64,000 nt of DNA from Hyphomicrobiales bacterium (GCA_930633525.1 CAKNFP010000001.1:1838001-1902000), one strand, 5' to 3'. Counted from the first letter of the stretch, positions 16,112-25,027 are shown. The notes: generated from the sequence alone by a model not told the origin. Made by a program: numbers and translations.

Positions 16112-16155
16112 ATTTTACCCGGATAATATTTGCAAGAAAATTTTATCCGGATATA
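16112..16155. promoter_or_regulatory. Paired operator-like repeats in a divergent promoter
   Basis: Two near-identical direct repeats, ATTTTACCCGGATAAT at 16112-16127 and ATTTTATCCGGATATA at 16140-16155, start 28 bp apart. The second contains the palindrome TATCCGGATA. They lie in the 107-bp spacer between GIY-YIG and DUF2239. I infer a common regulator site that acts on both promoters. Confidence 0.6.
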
Positions 16156-16184
16156 AATAGCGCCGTCGGTAACTGGAGATGGTC

Positions 16185-16796
16185 ATGTCCCAATCGGACC
16201 CTGCCTGTTTAATCGCTTTCTATGGCGAAGCCCTGCTGGCCCGGGGCGCGCGCGTCGATGTCGCGCTGGCGGTTCATTCTGCCGTCGCACGCAACCCAGA
16301 GGTCGAAATTCTGACCTTCGACGATGCGACAGGACAGGTTGTTGATCTCGATTTACGTGGCTCTGCCGCTGATGTCGCGGAGCGCTACGCCGCAATGGCC
16401 GCGAAGCCCGATATCGCGCCCCAGTCCGCCGCGGGCGAGCGCAGCCGTGGGCGGCCGAAGCTCGGTGTTGTCGCGCGGGAGGTGACCTTGTTGCCGCGCC
16501 ATTGGGAGTGGCTCGCCACGCAGCCGGGCGGAGCCTCGCAGACCTTGCGCCGCCTTGTCGAGGCCGCACGCCGGGATGATGACGGTCAGGCGGAAGCCCG
16601 GGCTGGTCGCGATCGCGCTTATCGCTTCATGGCGACGATGGCAGGAAACTGGGCTGGCTTCGAGGAGGCGACACGGGCGCTGTTCAGGGCGGATCGTGAT
16701 CAATTCCAGGCCATCACACACGCCTGGCCGGTCGATGTGCGACAGCAGATCGCCCGGCTCGCGTGGGGCGACGAGGGCGATGGTGGCGGCACTTGA
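16185..16796 (+). CDS. DUF2239 family protein
   Basis: This 203-residue soluble protein matches the DUF2239 pattern. It starts CLIAFYGEALLARG with LTFDDATGQVVDLDLRGSAADV. The central block is RSRGRPKLGVVAREVTLLPRHWEWLATQPGGAS, then TLRRLVEAAR. The C-terminal helix includes AYRFMATMAGNWAGFEEATRALFR. The middle block resembles a DNA-binding ribbon or HTH, but the function is uncharacterised. GGAG lies six bases before the ATG at 16185. It is divergent from the GIY-YIG gene. Confidence 0.9.
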   Translation: MSQSDPACLIAFYGEALLARGARVDVALAVHSAVARNPEVEILTFDDATGQVVDLDLRGSAADVAERYAAMAAKPDIAPQSAAGERSRGRPKLGVVAREVTLLPRHWEWLATQPGGASQTLRRLVEAARRDDDGQAEARAGRDRAYRFMATMAGNWAGFEEATRALFRADRDQFQAITHAWPVDVRQQIARLAWGDEGDGGGT

Positions 16797-16921
16797 AGGC
16801 CCCGGCGCGAGGCGAGGCCTGCTCCCAGGCGTCTAAATTCCTTAGCCCATCTGTGGATTGCTGCGAGGCACAAAAAAATAAGATGGCGGGCCTTTTTGTC
16901 GGGAATGACAAGGACTATGTC

Positions 16922-16941
16922 CATTGTGCACTTGCACAATG
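16922..16941. promoter_or_regulatory. Perfect 20-bp palindromic operator upstream of nitroreductase
   Basis: CATTGTGCA and TGCACAATG are perfect 9-bp arms around a 2-bp centre. The site lies 28 bp before the nitroreductase ATG, where a MarR- or HxlR-type repressor would act. No cognate regulator gene is adjacent in this window. Confidence 0.7.
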
Positions 16942-16969
16942 ATATGTGTCACCTCCCGCGAAGTATCCC

Positions 16970-17568
16970 ATGACCCATCAAGCACATCGTTCGCCCACGC
17001 ATCCTATCCACCAGGTGTTCCTGGATCGCTGGTCCCCCCGCGCCTTCACGGATGCGGAGATTCCACTCGAGACCCTGAAGGTCATTCTTGAAGCGGCTCG
17101 GTGGGCACCGTCGGCCTTCAACGCGCAGCCCTGGCGATTTCTTTACGCGCGGCGCGGCGACGCCAACTGGGAAACCTTCTTGGGCAGCCTGAATGCGTTC
17201 AATCGTTCGTGGGCTGCGCATGCGGGCGCGCTCGTCTTTGTCGTGTCACGCGCGACCATGCGCCCGCCGGGCGGCGAGGAGGATGTTCCGTCCTACAGCC
17301 ATAGCTTTGATGCCGGCGCGGCCTGGGGCTTCCTGGCGCTTCAGGCGACGCTGCTCGGTTGGCATAGTCACGCGATGACCGGCTTCGATCACGAAAACGC
17401 CCCCAATAACCTGGGGGTGCTGATGGCTACCGCATCGAGGCTGCCATCGCGATCGGCAAACGCGGCGATGCGTCGACGCTGCCTGAGGGGCTTGCATCGC
17501 GCGAGAAGCCAAGCGACCGCTTGCCTCTGGAAGAGGTGGCGATTGCTGGCGGCTTCAAGGCCGGTTAG
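16970..17568 (+). pseudogene. Nitroreductase family protein disrupted by a one-base deletion
   Basis: The first frame encodes a standard FMN nitroreductase N-terminus: FLDRWSPRAFTD (Arg at the phosphate site), EAARWAPSAFNAQPWRF and LGWHSHAMTGFDHENA. After LGV at about 17420 the family sequence continues in the next frame as DGYRIEAAIAIGKRGDASTL, then LPLEEVAIAGGFKAG, and stops at 17566-17568. The homologous sequence would be gained by one more C at 17420. The upstream frame instead runs on to 17692 as unrelated Arg-rich residues. Either the gene is inactivated or the base call is wrong. Confidence 0.85.
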
Positions 17569-17658
17569 GGCCGCAAAGCACAGGGGCGCAGCGAATCCTG
17601 CGGCGCCTCTCGGTCCAAGACTGCGCAGCCTGAAATTCCGAAGAAATGAGGCTGAGAA

Positions 17659-17994
17659 TCAGGGGCGCTTGCGAGCCTTGCGTGCGGCGTAGCGTGCGTC
17701 GCGAGCAGCTTTCTGCTCCGCGAGCAGCCTCTCCTTCGCGGCCGTTTCCTCTTCCGTGCGGGCTACTGCCGCTGCGGCCTCTTCGGTCGCCCGGCGCTCT
17801 TCCTCGGCCTGCCTTTCGGCCTGTCGCTGCGCCAGTCGTTCCTCGCGCTCCTTCGCGACAGCGAGATTGGCGGAGCGGCGCTCGGCCAATTCCGGGTCGT
17901 TGATCTTCTTCTGGAAAGAGGCCGCGAGGGCCTTCTTGGCTGCTGCTGCGGACGACAGCCGGTCGGCGAACGATGCACCCTTTACGCTCTTCAA
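17659..17994 (-). CDS. DUF6481-type coiled-coil protein
   Basis: This Ala/Glu/Arg-rich protein has about 111 residues. It begins near SVKGASFADRLSSAAAAKKA and ends RLLAEQKAARDARYAARKARKRP, which is diagnostic of DUF6481. It is almost entirely a charged helix, probably a coiled coil, and its function is unknown. A TTG start at 17994 is preferred, with AAGAGG ten bases upstream. The longer frame to 18237 is not family-like. It is convergent with the broken nitroreductase. Confidence 0.8.
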   Translation of the reverse strand: MKSVKGASFADRLSSAAAAKKALAASFQKKINDPELAERRSANLAVAKEREERLAQRQAERQAEEERRATEEAAAAVARTEEETAAKERLLAEQKAARDARYAARKARKRP

Positions 17995-18227
17995 AACGAT
18001 ATGACCTCTTAGGAACGTGCCTTCGGCACAGCTTTCTGCGCCTCCATACAGCAGATATCGCCCTCGAACCAGACACAGGATCGGAGGTGGCGTTAAAAAA
18101 AGTTTGACATATCGTGTGGCATTCTTTGCAACAGACTGGCGATTGGCTGAAGTAAGGCATCCCTGCCATGGCAAAGCCACGGTTAGCTGGCAGAGGAGAT
18201 CGGATGTTTCGATAACCTGCTGCCGCC

Positions 18228-18264
18228 CAAGACCCATGTGGGTTTATCAAGACCCATTTGGGTT
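18228..18264. promoter_or_regulatory. Two tandem palindromic operator-like sites
   Basis: CAAGACCCATGTGGGTT (18228-18244) and CAAGACCCATTTGGGTT (18248-18264) repeat at a 20-bp period. Each contains ACCCA-2-TGGGT dyad symmetry. They lie about 70 bp before the small secreted protein gene at 18332. Repetition at about two helical turns suggests cooperative binding of a dimeric regulator. Confidence 0.6.
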
Positions 18265-18331
18265 GACGAGCCAGTCAAGGGCGCGATGGCGCTGATTGTT
18301 TTACCGCCGACGGCGGGTTCGCGAGAGTGCC

Positions 18332-18787
18332 ATGTTGAAGCGTTGTTTATTCAATGCCGCTGTACTGACGATCCTGGCGATCGGTGTTTCGTCTGCGCAG
18401 GCTGCGCCTCTGAGCCCTTCGCCATCGGAGAAGGGCGGTGTCGAGAATGAGACAGCGGAGCAAAAAGCCTTTCATGCAAAGGCCGATGCGGCGTTGAAGG
18501 CGCTCGACGATAAAATGGAGCGCCGCAACCAGGCCGCGCGGCGAGCCGTTATGGGGATCTGCTCAGGATGCCTTAGCCGCTCTGCTGCGGGGAGTGGACC
18601 CACCCGTGAAGCGCAGGATACGAGGGATCTGGATCCCTTTTCGGGATCTGTCAACGAGGCGGCTGTAGAGGTGCCGGCGCAGCCGGCAGCGCGTCCCTCG
18701 CGGCCCGCGCGACCGCAGGTCTCCCAGGCGCCTCAGGCTGTGCCGCTCGCGCCTCCGCTGCAGATCTTGCCCGATCGCGCACGCTAG
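18332..18787 (+). CDS. Small secreted hypothetical protein
   Basis: This 151-residue protein has a clear signal peptide (MLKRCLFNAAVLTILAIGVS, ending AQA). A helical charged segment follows (AFHAKADAALKALDDKMER), then AVMGICSGCLSR with two cysteines, and a Pro/Ala-rich tail (PAQPAARPSRPARPQ, then PLAPPLQILP). I do not recognise the family. The tail resembles periplasmic linkers. The start could also be at 18296, but the hydrophobic signal begins at 18332. Two palindromic sites lie upstream. Confidence 0.65.
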   Translation: MLKRCLFNAAVLTILAIGVSSAQAAPLSPSPSEKGGVENETAEQKAFHAKADAALKALDDKMERRNQAARRAVMGICSGCLSRSAAGSGPTREAQDTRDLDPFSGSVNEAAVEVPAQPAARPSRPARPQVSQAPQAVPLAPPLQILPDRAR

Positions 18788-19229
18788 CGATGAGCGCCAG
18801 CGGCGCGAATCCCATTTGAGAACAATTTTGTCTCATATCGAGACGGCGTGCTCATGGTGACTCTGGGATGCACCGAGCACGCCGGTATAAATGTCATATC
18901 TCGGGACGGGCGACGACCTGTGAAGGGTGGATAGCCTGGATATCGTTTCGCCGTAACGCGCAGTGCGGATTGATCTCGCGAATATCCCCTGAAAGGCTGT
19001 CTGTGCATGGGATTCCTCACGAAGGAGCCCGTGAAGATTTAACGCTTTTGGTAAGGGAAATGTGGCTCAGGGCTCGTTCGCGGGCCGCCGCATCGTCCTG
19101 AGCGAGGCATCCAGTGATCGCTGTTCATCGCTTTGTACAGTTTTTGCTAGGCGGACTATGCGGTAGCGCACTGCCTCGGGGGACGGGGCATGCTATCATT
19201 TGACGTAAGTATTTGGGGAGATTGGGGGA
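18788..19229. other. Intergenic region with a strong hairpin at 18844-18884
   Basis: No gene is recognised in these 442 bp. A hairpin with 10-bp perfect outer arms CGGCGTGCTC (18844-18853) and GAGCACGCCG (18875-18884), extended by GGTG/CACC after a bulge, begins 57 bases after the previous stop. It has no T-run. It may be a factor-dependent terminator or mRNA-stabilising element. Confidence 0.45.
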
Positions 19230-19508
19230 ATGGGGAACTATCCGCGCGTTCGCGCCGACGGAGACAGTCTTGAGATCGAGCTGGAAGCCGGCTTGACCAT
19301 CGTTTCTCATGTGGGCGATCCCATTTTGGTACAAACCATCGAGCATATGTGGTCCACACGGGAATCCGTCGAGGATGCGATCGCGAATTTGACAGATCTT
19401 CTGGCGCGCGATGGCGGCCACATGGTGGATGATTGTGTCCTTCCCTTGCTGCGCGGGGTGCCGCAGCCCGCCGACGCCGTCGCGACTGTCCCGTTCGGCG
19501 ATTGCTAA
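19230..19508 (+). CDS. Small hypothetical protein
   Basis: This 92-residue acidic protein starts MGNYPRVRADGDSLEIELEA and contains IEHMWSTRESVEDAIANLTDLLARDGG. There is no signal peptide or membrane segment. GGGGGA directly precedes the ATG and the composition is protein-like, so it is probably real. I know no family for it. Confidence 0.5.
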   Translation: MGNYPRVRADGDSLEIELEAGLTIVSHVGDPILVQTIEHMWSTRESVEDAIANLTDLLARDGGHMVDDCVLPLLRGVPQPADAVATVPFGDC

Positions 19509-19859
19509 GACCAAGAGGCGGCGCTGGCGATGGTCCGTGAATGGGGCGGAGACCAATCGCTCCTCGATCAGCAGTGCTGACATCGTTGTGGTTGGCCGAT
19601 GCGGAAACGGGAACCCAGAGCATCCCGGCGCGTCATCATTATATGGCCGCCAGTTTCAGACAGACCACGTCTATGCACATCACCCGATAGCTGGAGCGCC
19701 ACGCGCAAAACAGCGCGCGGTTGCCGCAGCGGTGTTGCTTCGTCTTGTCGATGGAGCGCATTTTGCCGCCGGATAATTCCATCCCGCTGCAAAATGCTTT
19801 AGGGGACCGTGTGATGGTCCGCTGAATCGGTGTGATTGAGCGTGGCAGACGTGAGTATC
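19509..19859. other. Intergenic region without a recognisable gene
   Basis: These 351 bp lie between the small hypothetical gene and the phosphatase. Several frames are open, but none has a ribosome site, plausible composition or a known motif. Confidence 0.45.
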
Positions 19860-20543
19860 ATGAGCATAACCTTCGTCATCTCCGATCTGCACGGGCGCTT
19901 TGATCTGCTTGAAGCGGCTCTGGCCGCTGTCGTGGAACGTGGGCCGGCGGGGGGCACCGTCGTCTTCACGGGTGATTATGTCGATCGCGGCCCGCAGAGC
20001 AGGCAGATCATTGCGCGCTTGATGGCAGGCCCGCCGGCAGGCTGGAGCTGGATCTGCCTCAGAGGCAATCATGAGGAGATGATGGTCGGCGCCTTGACGC
20101 GGACGGCCCCCGCGCAGCGATGGCTCGATAATGGCGGCCGCGAAACGCTGCAGTCCTATAGCCGAAAGGGGGGAGGGGAGGCGGACGGTGCCGTTCCCCC
20201 AGCCCATGTCGCCTGGCTGGGAGCGCTGGAGACCCTCTATCGAGATCGTTACAGGATCTATGTCCATGCGGGCGTGGATGCGGCCTTGCCGCTGGAGGCG
20301 CAGGATCCGCAGACCCTGGTATGGATGCGCTATGCCCCGGGTGCCGAGGAGGGACATGGTGATTTCCATGTCATCCATGGCCATACGCCGCATAAGGATG
20401 GACCCAGGCACTACCGCGGGCGGACCAATCTCGACACCATGGCCTGGCGGACAGGACGTCTTGTGGTGGCCGTCTTTGATGATAATCAGCCCGGTGGGCC
20501 GATGGAACTGATCGAAATCACCGCAGCCAAAGGCGAAGCCTAG
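19860..20543 (+). CDS. PPP-type metallophosphoesterase (serine/threonine phosphatase-like)
   Basis: This 227-residue enzyme carries the full set of metallophosphoesterase motifs: FVISDLHGRFD, FTGDYVDRGPQS, LRGNHEEMM, YVHAGVD and VIHGHTPH. Together these bind two metal ions. The arrangement and size match lambda-phosphatase-like bacterial PPP enzymes, which act on phosphoproteins or diadenosine polyphosphates. It has no signal peptide, so it is cytoplasmic. ATG 19860 gives the compact family start; TTG 19836 or GTG 19842/19851 are alternatives. Confidence 0.9.
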   Translation: MSITFVISDLHGRFDLLEAALAAVVERGPAGGTVVFTGDYVDRGPQSRQIIARLMAGPPAGWSWICLRGNHEEMMVGALTRTAPAQRWLDNGGRETLQSYSRKGGGEADGAVPPAHVAWLGALETLYRDRYRIYVHAGVDAALPLEAQDPQTLVWMRYAPGAEEGHGDFHVIHGHTPHKDGPRHYRGRTNLDTMAWRTGRLVVAVFDDNQPGGPMELIEITAAKGEA

Positions 20544-20597
20544 CTAGAGCCCGCTTCCTCGCGGCCGGTGTTGCGGTGTCACGCATTCACAAGAAGA

Positions 20598-20636
20598 GCG
20601 GCAGGCTGGCTGATGGTTGCCGGCCTGCCGCGTTTT
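20598..20636 (+). terminator. Intrinsic terminator after the phosphatase gene
   Basis: GCGGCAGGC (20598-20606) pairs with GCCTGCCGC (20623-20631) and is followed by GTTTT. It lies 55 bp beyond the phosphatase stop and reads in the right direction. Confidence 0.7.
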
Positions 20637-20683
20637 GGAGAGCCGGTACGCGATCACGGTCCCCGGCAGGGGTCCGGCTCTCC
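20637..20683. terminator. Strong hairpin between phosphatase and degP
   Basis: Perfect 10-bp arms GGAGAGCCGG and CCGGCTCTCC enclose an inner CCCC/GGGG stem. It lies downstream of degP on the minus strand and directly follows the plus-strand terminator. No T-run follows it in the degP direction, so its role as a terminator is inferred from position. Confidence 0.45.
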
Positions 20684-20778
20684 AGGGGGATAGCGGGTGG
20701 GTGCTGTGGGGTTTGCGGCTGAGGGGGCGGGGGCCGATGCGCCGCTTGGCGCGGCGCACCGTCCTCCCCCGTCAAGCC

Positions 20779-22383
20779 TTACGCCACCGGCAGAGCGACG
20801 AAGCGCGAGCCGTCCTCGGTCTTCAGGCGGAACAGCACCGCCTTGCGGCCTTCCTTCTTGACCTCGGCGATCACCTTGGTGATGTCGGCCGGACGCTCGA
20901 CCTTGCGGCCGGAGGCCTCGACGATGACGTCGCCGGTCTTCAGGCCCCGCTCCTCGGCCGGCGAGCCGGGCTGGACGCCCATCACCACCACGCCGTCCTG
21001 GCCGGCGCCGCCGACGCTCGCCGCAGGCGCCAGCTGCAGCCCGAGCTTGCCCTGGCCGGCGCCCTGATCCTCGCCCAGCGCCGCCGTCTTCTCACCCGGC
21101 ATCGTCGCCAGCGTCAGCGCGATCTTCTGCGTCTTGCCGTCGCGCCACACCGTCAGGTCGAGCTTGGAGCCCGGCGCATGGCCGGCGATCTCCCGCGACA
21201 GGACGCGGGCATCATTGACCGGCTTGCCATCCAGCGCCACGATCGCATCGCCCGCCTTCAGGCCGGCCTTGGCCGCCGGACCACTGTCCTCGACGCGCGC
21301 CACGATCGCCCCTTCCGCCTTGTCGAGCCCAAGCCCCGCCGCGATATCCGCCGTCACCGGCTGGATCTGCACGCCGATATAACCGCGGCTCACCGCGCCC
21401 TTGTCCTTCAGCTGCTGCACCACCGACTGCACCGTCTCGGACGGGATGGCGAAGGCGATGCCCACATTGCCGCCCGACGGCGAGGCGATCGCCGTGTTCA
21501 CGCCCACCACCTGGCCGGACAGGTTGAAGGTCGGGCCGCCCGAATTGCCCTTGTTGATCGGCGCATCGACCTGGATGAAGTCGTCATAGGGACCGGCCCC
21601 GATGTCACGGCCACGCGCCGAGACGATGCCCGCCGTCACCGTGCCGCCAAGCCCGAAGGGATTGCCGACCGCCACCACCCAGTCGCCGACCCGCGGGGCG
21701 ACGCCCGCCAGCGGCACATAGGGGAACGGACCGCCGTCATCGACCTTCAGAAGCGCCAGATCGGTCTTCGGATCGGTGCCGATGACCTTGGCCGACAGGC
21801 TGCGCCCGTCATCCATCTTCACCTGGATCTCGGTGCCCTTCTCGACCACATGGTTGTTGGTGACGACATAGCCGTCCTGGCTGATGAAGAAGCCCGACCC
21901 CTGCGCCTCGCCGAAGCGGCGCGGCTGCTGGCGCTGGCCGCCGCGCGGCCCGCCCTCGCCACCGAAGCGGCGGAAAAACTGCTCGAAGGGGTTGCCCGGG
22001 CCGCCCATGCCGGGACCGCCCATGCCGAACTCACCGTCATCCGACTGGCCGCCGAAGCGCTGCATGCCGCCGTCATCGCGGACGTTGTCGATCGCCACCT
22101 TCACCTGCACCGACACCACAGCCGGCTTCACCCGGTCGACGAGATCGGCGAAGGAGGCCTGACCGGGCACCGTCACAGCCGGCGCCGGCGCGATCTGCTG
22201 CGCATAGGCCGGGCTATAGGGCGGGGCCACCAGACCCTGCAGCACACCCGCCGTGCCCAGGGCCGCCAGCGCCACCGCACCCAGCAACAGCGACTTGCGC
22301 CGGCTCGACCGAGGCGCCGACACCCCAGCCTGGCGATCCGACCTCAACGTGGCAGGGCTCTGCGAATTCTTGTCCATCATCAT
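20779..22383 (-). CDS. degP: Periplasmic Do/DegP-type serine protease-chaperone
   Basis: This protein of about 534 residues has an N-terminal signal anchor (SLLLGAVALAALGTAGVLQG). The HtrA trypsin-like domain has a complete triad: His178 (VVTNNHVVE), Asp208 (PKTDLALL) and Ser281 (KGNSGGPTF). Two PDZ domains follow (GYIGVQIQPVT...; KLGLQLAPA...PGSPAEERGLKTGD). A Gly/Met/Phe-rich Q-linker precedes the catalytic domain, as in alphaproteobacterial MucD/DegP. It degrades or refolds misfolded envelope proteins. GGAAAG precedes a run of three ATGs, so the start could be 22383, 22380 or 22377. Confidence 0.95.
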   Translation of the reverse strand: MMMDKNSQSPATLRSDRQAGVSAPRSSRRKSLLLGAVALAALGTAGVLQGLVAPPYSPAYAQQIAPAPAVTVPGQASFADLVDRVKPAVVSVQVKVAIDNVRDDGGMQRFGGQSDDGEFGMGGPGMGGPGNPFEQFFRRFGGEGGPRGGQRQQPRRFGEAQGSGFFISQDGYVVTNNHVVEKGTEIQVKMDDGRSLSAKVIGTDPKTDLALLKVDDGGPFPYVPLAGVAPRVGDWVVAVGNPFGLGGTVTAGIVSARGRDIGAGPYDDFIQVDAPINKGNSGGPTFNLSGQVVGVNTAIASPSGGNVGIAFAIPSETVQSVVQQLKDKGAVSRGYIGVQIQPVTADIAAGLGLDKAEGAIVARVEDSGPAAKAGLKAGDAIVALDGKPVNDARVLSREIAGHAPGSKLDLTVWRDGKTQKIALTLATMPGEKTAALGEDQGAGQGKLGLQLAPAASVGGAGQDGVVVMGVQPGSPAEERGLKTGDVIVEASGRKVERPADITKVIAEVKKEGRKAVLFRLKTEDGSRFVALPVA

Positions 22384-22757
22384 CGTCTTTCCAGTCACGC
22401 TCACACACAAGCCCTATCCCCCAAGGCTCCCGTGCGCAGGACGCGGACATCGCGCCCCTCTTCACAACCGACAATGACAAACCCCCAATTACAGCACCCT
22501 CTCAAACCCATGAATTCTTCGTAAGATTCTAGGCCGCCATCGCATCGTAATTCTATGCCTTTTCCCATGATTGCTGTGGCACCCGGGTGGCCGATAATCT
22601 AGAGGCTGTGAGAGACTTGCGATGAGGCACCGGAGCCGGCTTTCTGGTCGCACGGTCGGAGACGGCTTGAGGCCGCTGCCAACCACTGGCCAGCTCCGAC
22701 GCGGAGCCGCACGCCAAGCGGTACCGCGTGAATCTGGAAGTGGGAGTAGACCTAGCC

Positions 22758-23321
22758 ATGGCCAATTTTGAAAACTCCGGGTTTGAGAGTTCCGGGGATA
22801 GCGCCGCCACGGTGCCCGCGCATCGCGCGGGGTTCTGGATACGCGAGCTGCCTTACCTCGCGATTCTCATCCTGACCGCCTGCGGCGTCGGCTATGTCAG
22901 CCTGACCCGCCAGCCGATCCCGCTCTACTGGCAGTGCATGGCGGTTGTCATCGCATTCGTCTGTATCATGGGCGGCTGGCCGGGGGCGCGTGACGCCCGA
23001 AGCCGCTGGCGGCTGGTCTGGACGCAGGTGCTGCATTGGGGCGCGTTCCTGCTGGCGATGTATCTCGTGTTCCTGCCGAGCGTACAGGCGATCGCCAATA
23101 TCGATTCGACAGGCCTGATCATCCTCCTCATCCTGGCGCTCAGCACCTTCGTTGCCGGTGTGCATATCGGCTCCTGGCAGATGTGCGGCAATGGCATCGT
23201 CATGGGGCTCGCGGTGCCCACGGTCGCCTGGCTCGACCAGTCTGCCCTCATCCTCACGCTCATCCTCATCGTCGCGCTCGCGTCCGCCGGGATCATCGTC
23301 TGGTATCGGTTGCGCGGCTAG
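22758..23321 (+). CDS. Four- to five-helix membrane protein of unknown function
   Basis: This 187-residue protein has a short charged N-terminus (MANFENSGFESSGDSAA) and five hydrophobic segments, including YLAILILTACGVGYVSL, VIAFVCIMGGWPGAR and LILTLILIVALASAGIIVWY. I do not recognise a named family, though similar proteins are common in Hyphomicrobiales. The start at 22758 is preferred on composition; GTG at 22728 is possible. It precedes a DUF1345 membrane protein gene by 124 bp. Confidence 0.7.
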   Translation: MANFENSGFESSGDSAATVPAHRAGFWIRELPYLAILILTACGVGYVSLTRQPIPLYWQCMAVVIAFVCIMGGWPGARDARSRWRLVWTQVLHWGAFLLAMYLVFLPSVQAIANIDSTGLIILLILALSTFVAGVHIGSWQMCGNGIVMGLAVPTVAWLDQSALILTLILIVALASAGIIVWYRLRG

Positions 23322-23445
23322 GGCTGGTCCGTCTTTGGGGATTGGTTCCAGTCGATGCGCTCTCGTCGTTGCTGACCTCCCCAAGGAACCTTGCCGAGCC
23401 CGCTTCGCAAATCCCTCTTGCCGCTTCATGCCGGGTGTTCGTCCG

Positions 23446-24105
23446 ATGTCCATTCTCAACAGTCTGCGCGCGCGGCCGCGGATCATCATCTTTCTCGCCA
23501 TTATCGTCGGGTTGGCTGCTGTCCTGCCGCATACGCTTCCTCTCTCATCCCGGCTTCTGATCGCTTGGGATTGCGGCGCGCTCGTCTATCTCTGTCTGGT
23601 TGTCCGCATGGCCTTTACGGCTGATGTCGCGGTGATGCGTCGCCGTGCGGCCGTCGAGGATGATGGCGCCATCGCCATTCTGATGTTCACCATCTTCGCC
23701 AGCGTGATGAGCCTGGTGGCAATCGTGGTGGAGTTCAGCAATGTCGGAAATCTCGCACCGACGATCCGCAATCTGCATATCGCGCTGGCAACGGTGACCA
23801 TCCTGTTCTCCTGGCTGATCGTCCACATCAGCTTCGCGCTCCACTACGCCCATGAGTATTATGCGCGCGAGAAGAGCCATCCCGGCATACGCTTTCCGTC
23901 CTCCGGAAAGAGCGAGGACTTCCAGCCGGACTATTGGGACTTCATGTATTTCTCCGCAAACCTCGGCGCGGCCGCGCAGACATCGGATGTCATGATCGAA
24001 TCCCGACGGATCCGCCGCATTGTCCTCTGCCACACCGTCCTGTCGTTCCTGTTCAACACCGCCATTCTCGCCATGGGCGTGAACATTGCGGCCGGAGTGA
24101 TCTGA
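23446..24105 (+). CDS. DUF1345 family membrane protein
   Basis: This 219-residue membrane protein shows the DUF1345 pattern: LLIAWDCGALVYLCLVVRM, MRRRAAVEDDGA, and ATVTILFSWLIVHISFALHYAHEYY. It ends with DYWDFMYFSANLGAAAQTSDV and LCHTVLSFLFNTAILAMGVN. About five to six helices are predicted. Function is unknown. An in-frame ATG at 23428 is an alternative start. Confidence 0.88.
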   Translation: MSILNSLRARPRIIIFLAIIVGLAAVLPHTLPLSSRLLIAWDCGALVYLCLVVRMAFTADVAVMRRRAAVEDDGAIAILMFTIFASVMSLVAIVVEFSNVGNLAPTIRNLHIALATVTILFSWLIVHISFALHYAHEYYAREKSHPGIRFPSSGKSEDFQPDYWDFMYFSANLGAAAQTSDVMIESRRIRRIVLCHTVLSFLFNTAILAMGVNIAAGVI

Positions 24106-24177
24106 GGCCGGTCGCGCGTCCCTCGGAAAAAGACGCTCCGACACCTGGGCTCGCCTCGCTCTAGGTTGGCATGTTAC

Positions 24178-24786
24178 CTATGTCTTCGCCGCCAGATCGA
24201 CGTCCTTTTCAGTGGGGCCAAGCCGTCCCACGTCGCCGATCCGCACATAGAGCTCGAGCAGCGGCGGGATCATTTTCGTCAGGGCCGCCACCATGTTCGC
24301 GTTGAAAGTTTGGAGCGCCGCATCGGTCGTCGGCTTCTCATCGGCATTTTCCACCAGAAAGGTGATCATGCCGTTCAGGGCCTGGTTCAGCTCCGCGGTG
24401 GCTTTGGGGCCTTCAGCCGTCGTGAACATGGGCAGCATCGATAACGTCTGCGCGCTGACGCGCCCCGACAACTCGTAGAGCTTGATGACTTCGGCTTTGA
24501 CGTCCTCGCCGGCGGCCGCCTTTTGCGCCGACATCATGAAAAGGCCCTGGAAGTCCTCCATCTTTGTGCGGAGGTCGGTGTAGTTGCGGATAACAAAGTC
24601 GGTTTTTATCTTTTGTGCCTCGAACTCCGCATTGATACGGGGCGCAAGAAAATAAGTCCCGCTGGCCCCCATAAGGAGCATGGGGATCGTCATCCACATC
24701 GGTGTGCGATCGGCTGCGAGGAAACCTTTGACCACTTCGCCGCGAGGCCGGCGCTTCAATGGTTCTTGTGGAGCGACGTCATCCAT
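24178..24786 (-). CDS. Hypothetical membrane-anchored helical protein
   Basis: This protein of about 202 residues starts MDDVAPQEPLKRRPRGEVVK. It has one N-terminal membrane helix (MWMTIPMLLMGASGTYFLAP) and a long helical exterior domain (YTDLRTKMEDFQGLFMMSA, ELSGRVSAQTLSMLP, IPPLLELYVRIGDV). It is probably anchored in the inner membrane with the C-terminus in the periplasm. No family is recognised. Confidence 0.65.
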   Translation of the reverse strand: MDDVAPQEPLKRRPRGEVVKGFLAADRTPMWMTIPMLLMGASGTYFLAPRINAEFEAQKIKTDFVIRNYTDLRTKMEDFQGLFMMSAQKAAAGEDVKAEVIKLYELSGRVSAQTLSMLPMFTTAEGPKATAELNQALNGMITFLVENADEKPTTDAALQTFNANMVAALTKMIPPLLELYVRIGDVGRLGPTEKDVDLAAKT

Positions 24787-25027
24787 TGCCACGGTACATC
24801 CGTCGGGATCAGGTAACGCGATAAGATAAGAAACAGGCAATGATGTAAACGCGGGTGCCTGTGAAACGCTCGAGACGGCACGGGCGGCGCGCCTCCCGCG
24901 CGCGTATCCATCGCGGATGGAGCCATATGATTCCGCCCACGGTGATGAATGTGTCCGTCTATTTTTAAGCGGAGCCGGTCCGCAACTGACGGACGAGCTC
25001 TAGGCGATCGCGCGTTAGCGCGGAGGC

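Noticed and set aside
20617..22524. 635-codon open frame opposite degP
   Set aside because: Shadow of the degP gene, extremely rich in Arg and His.
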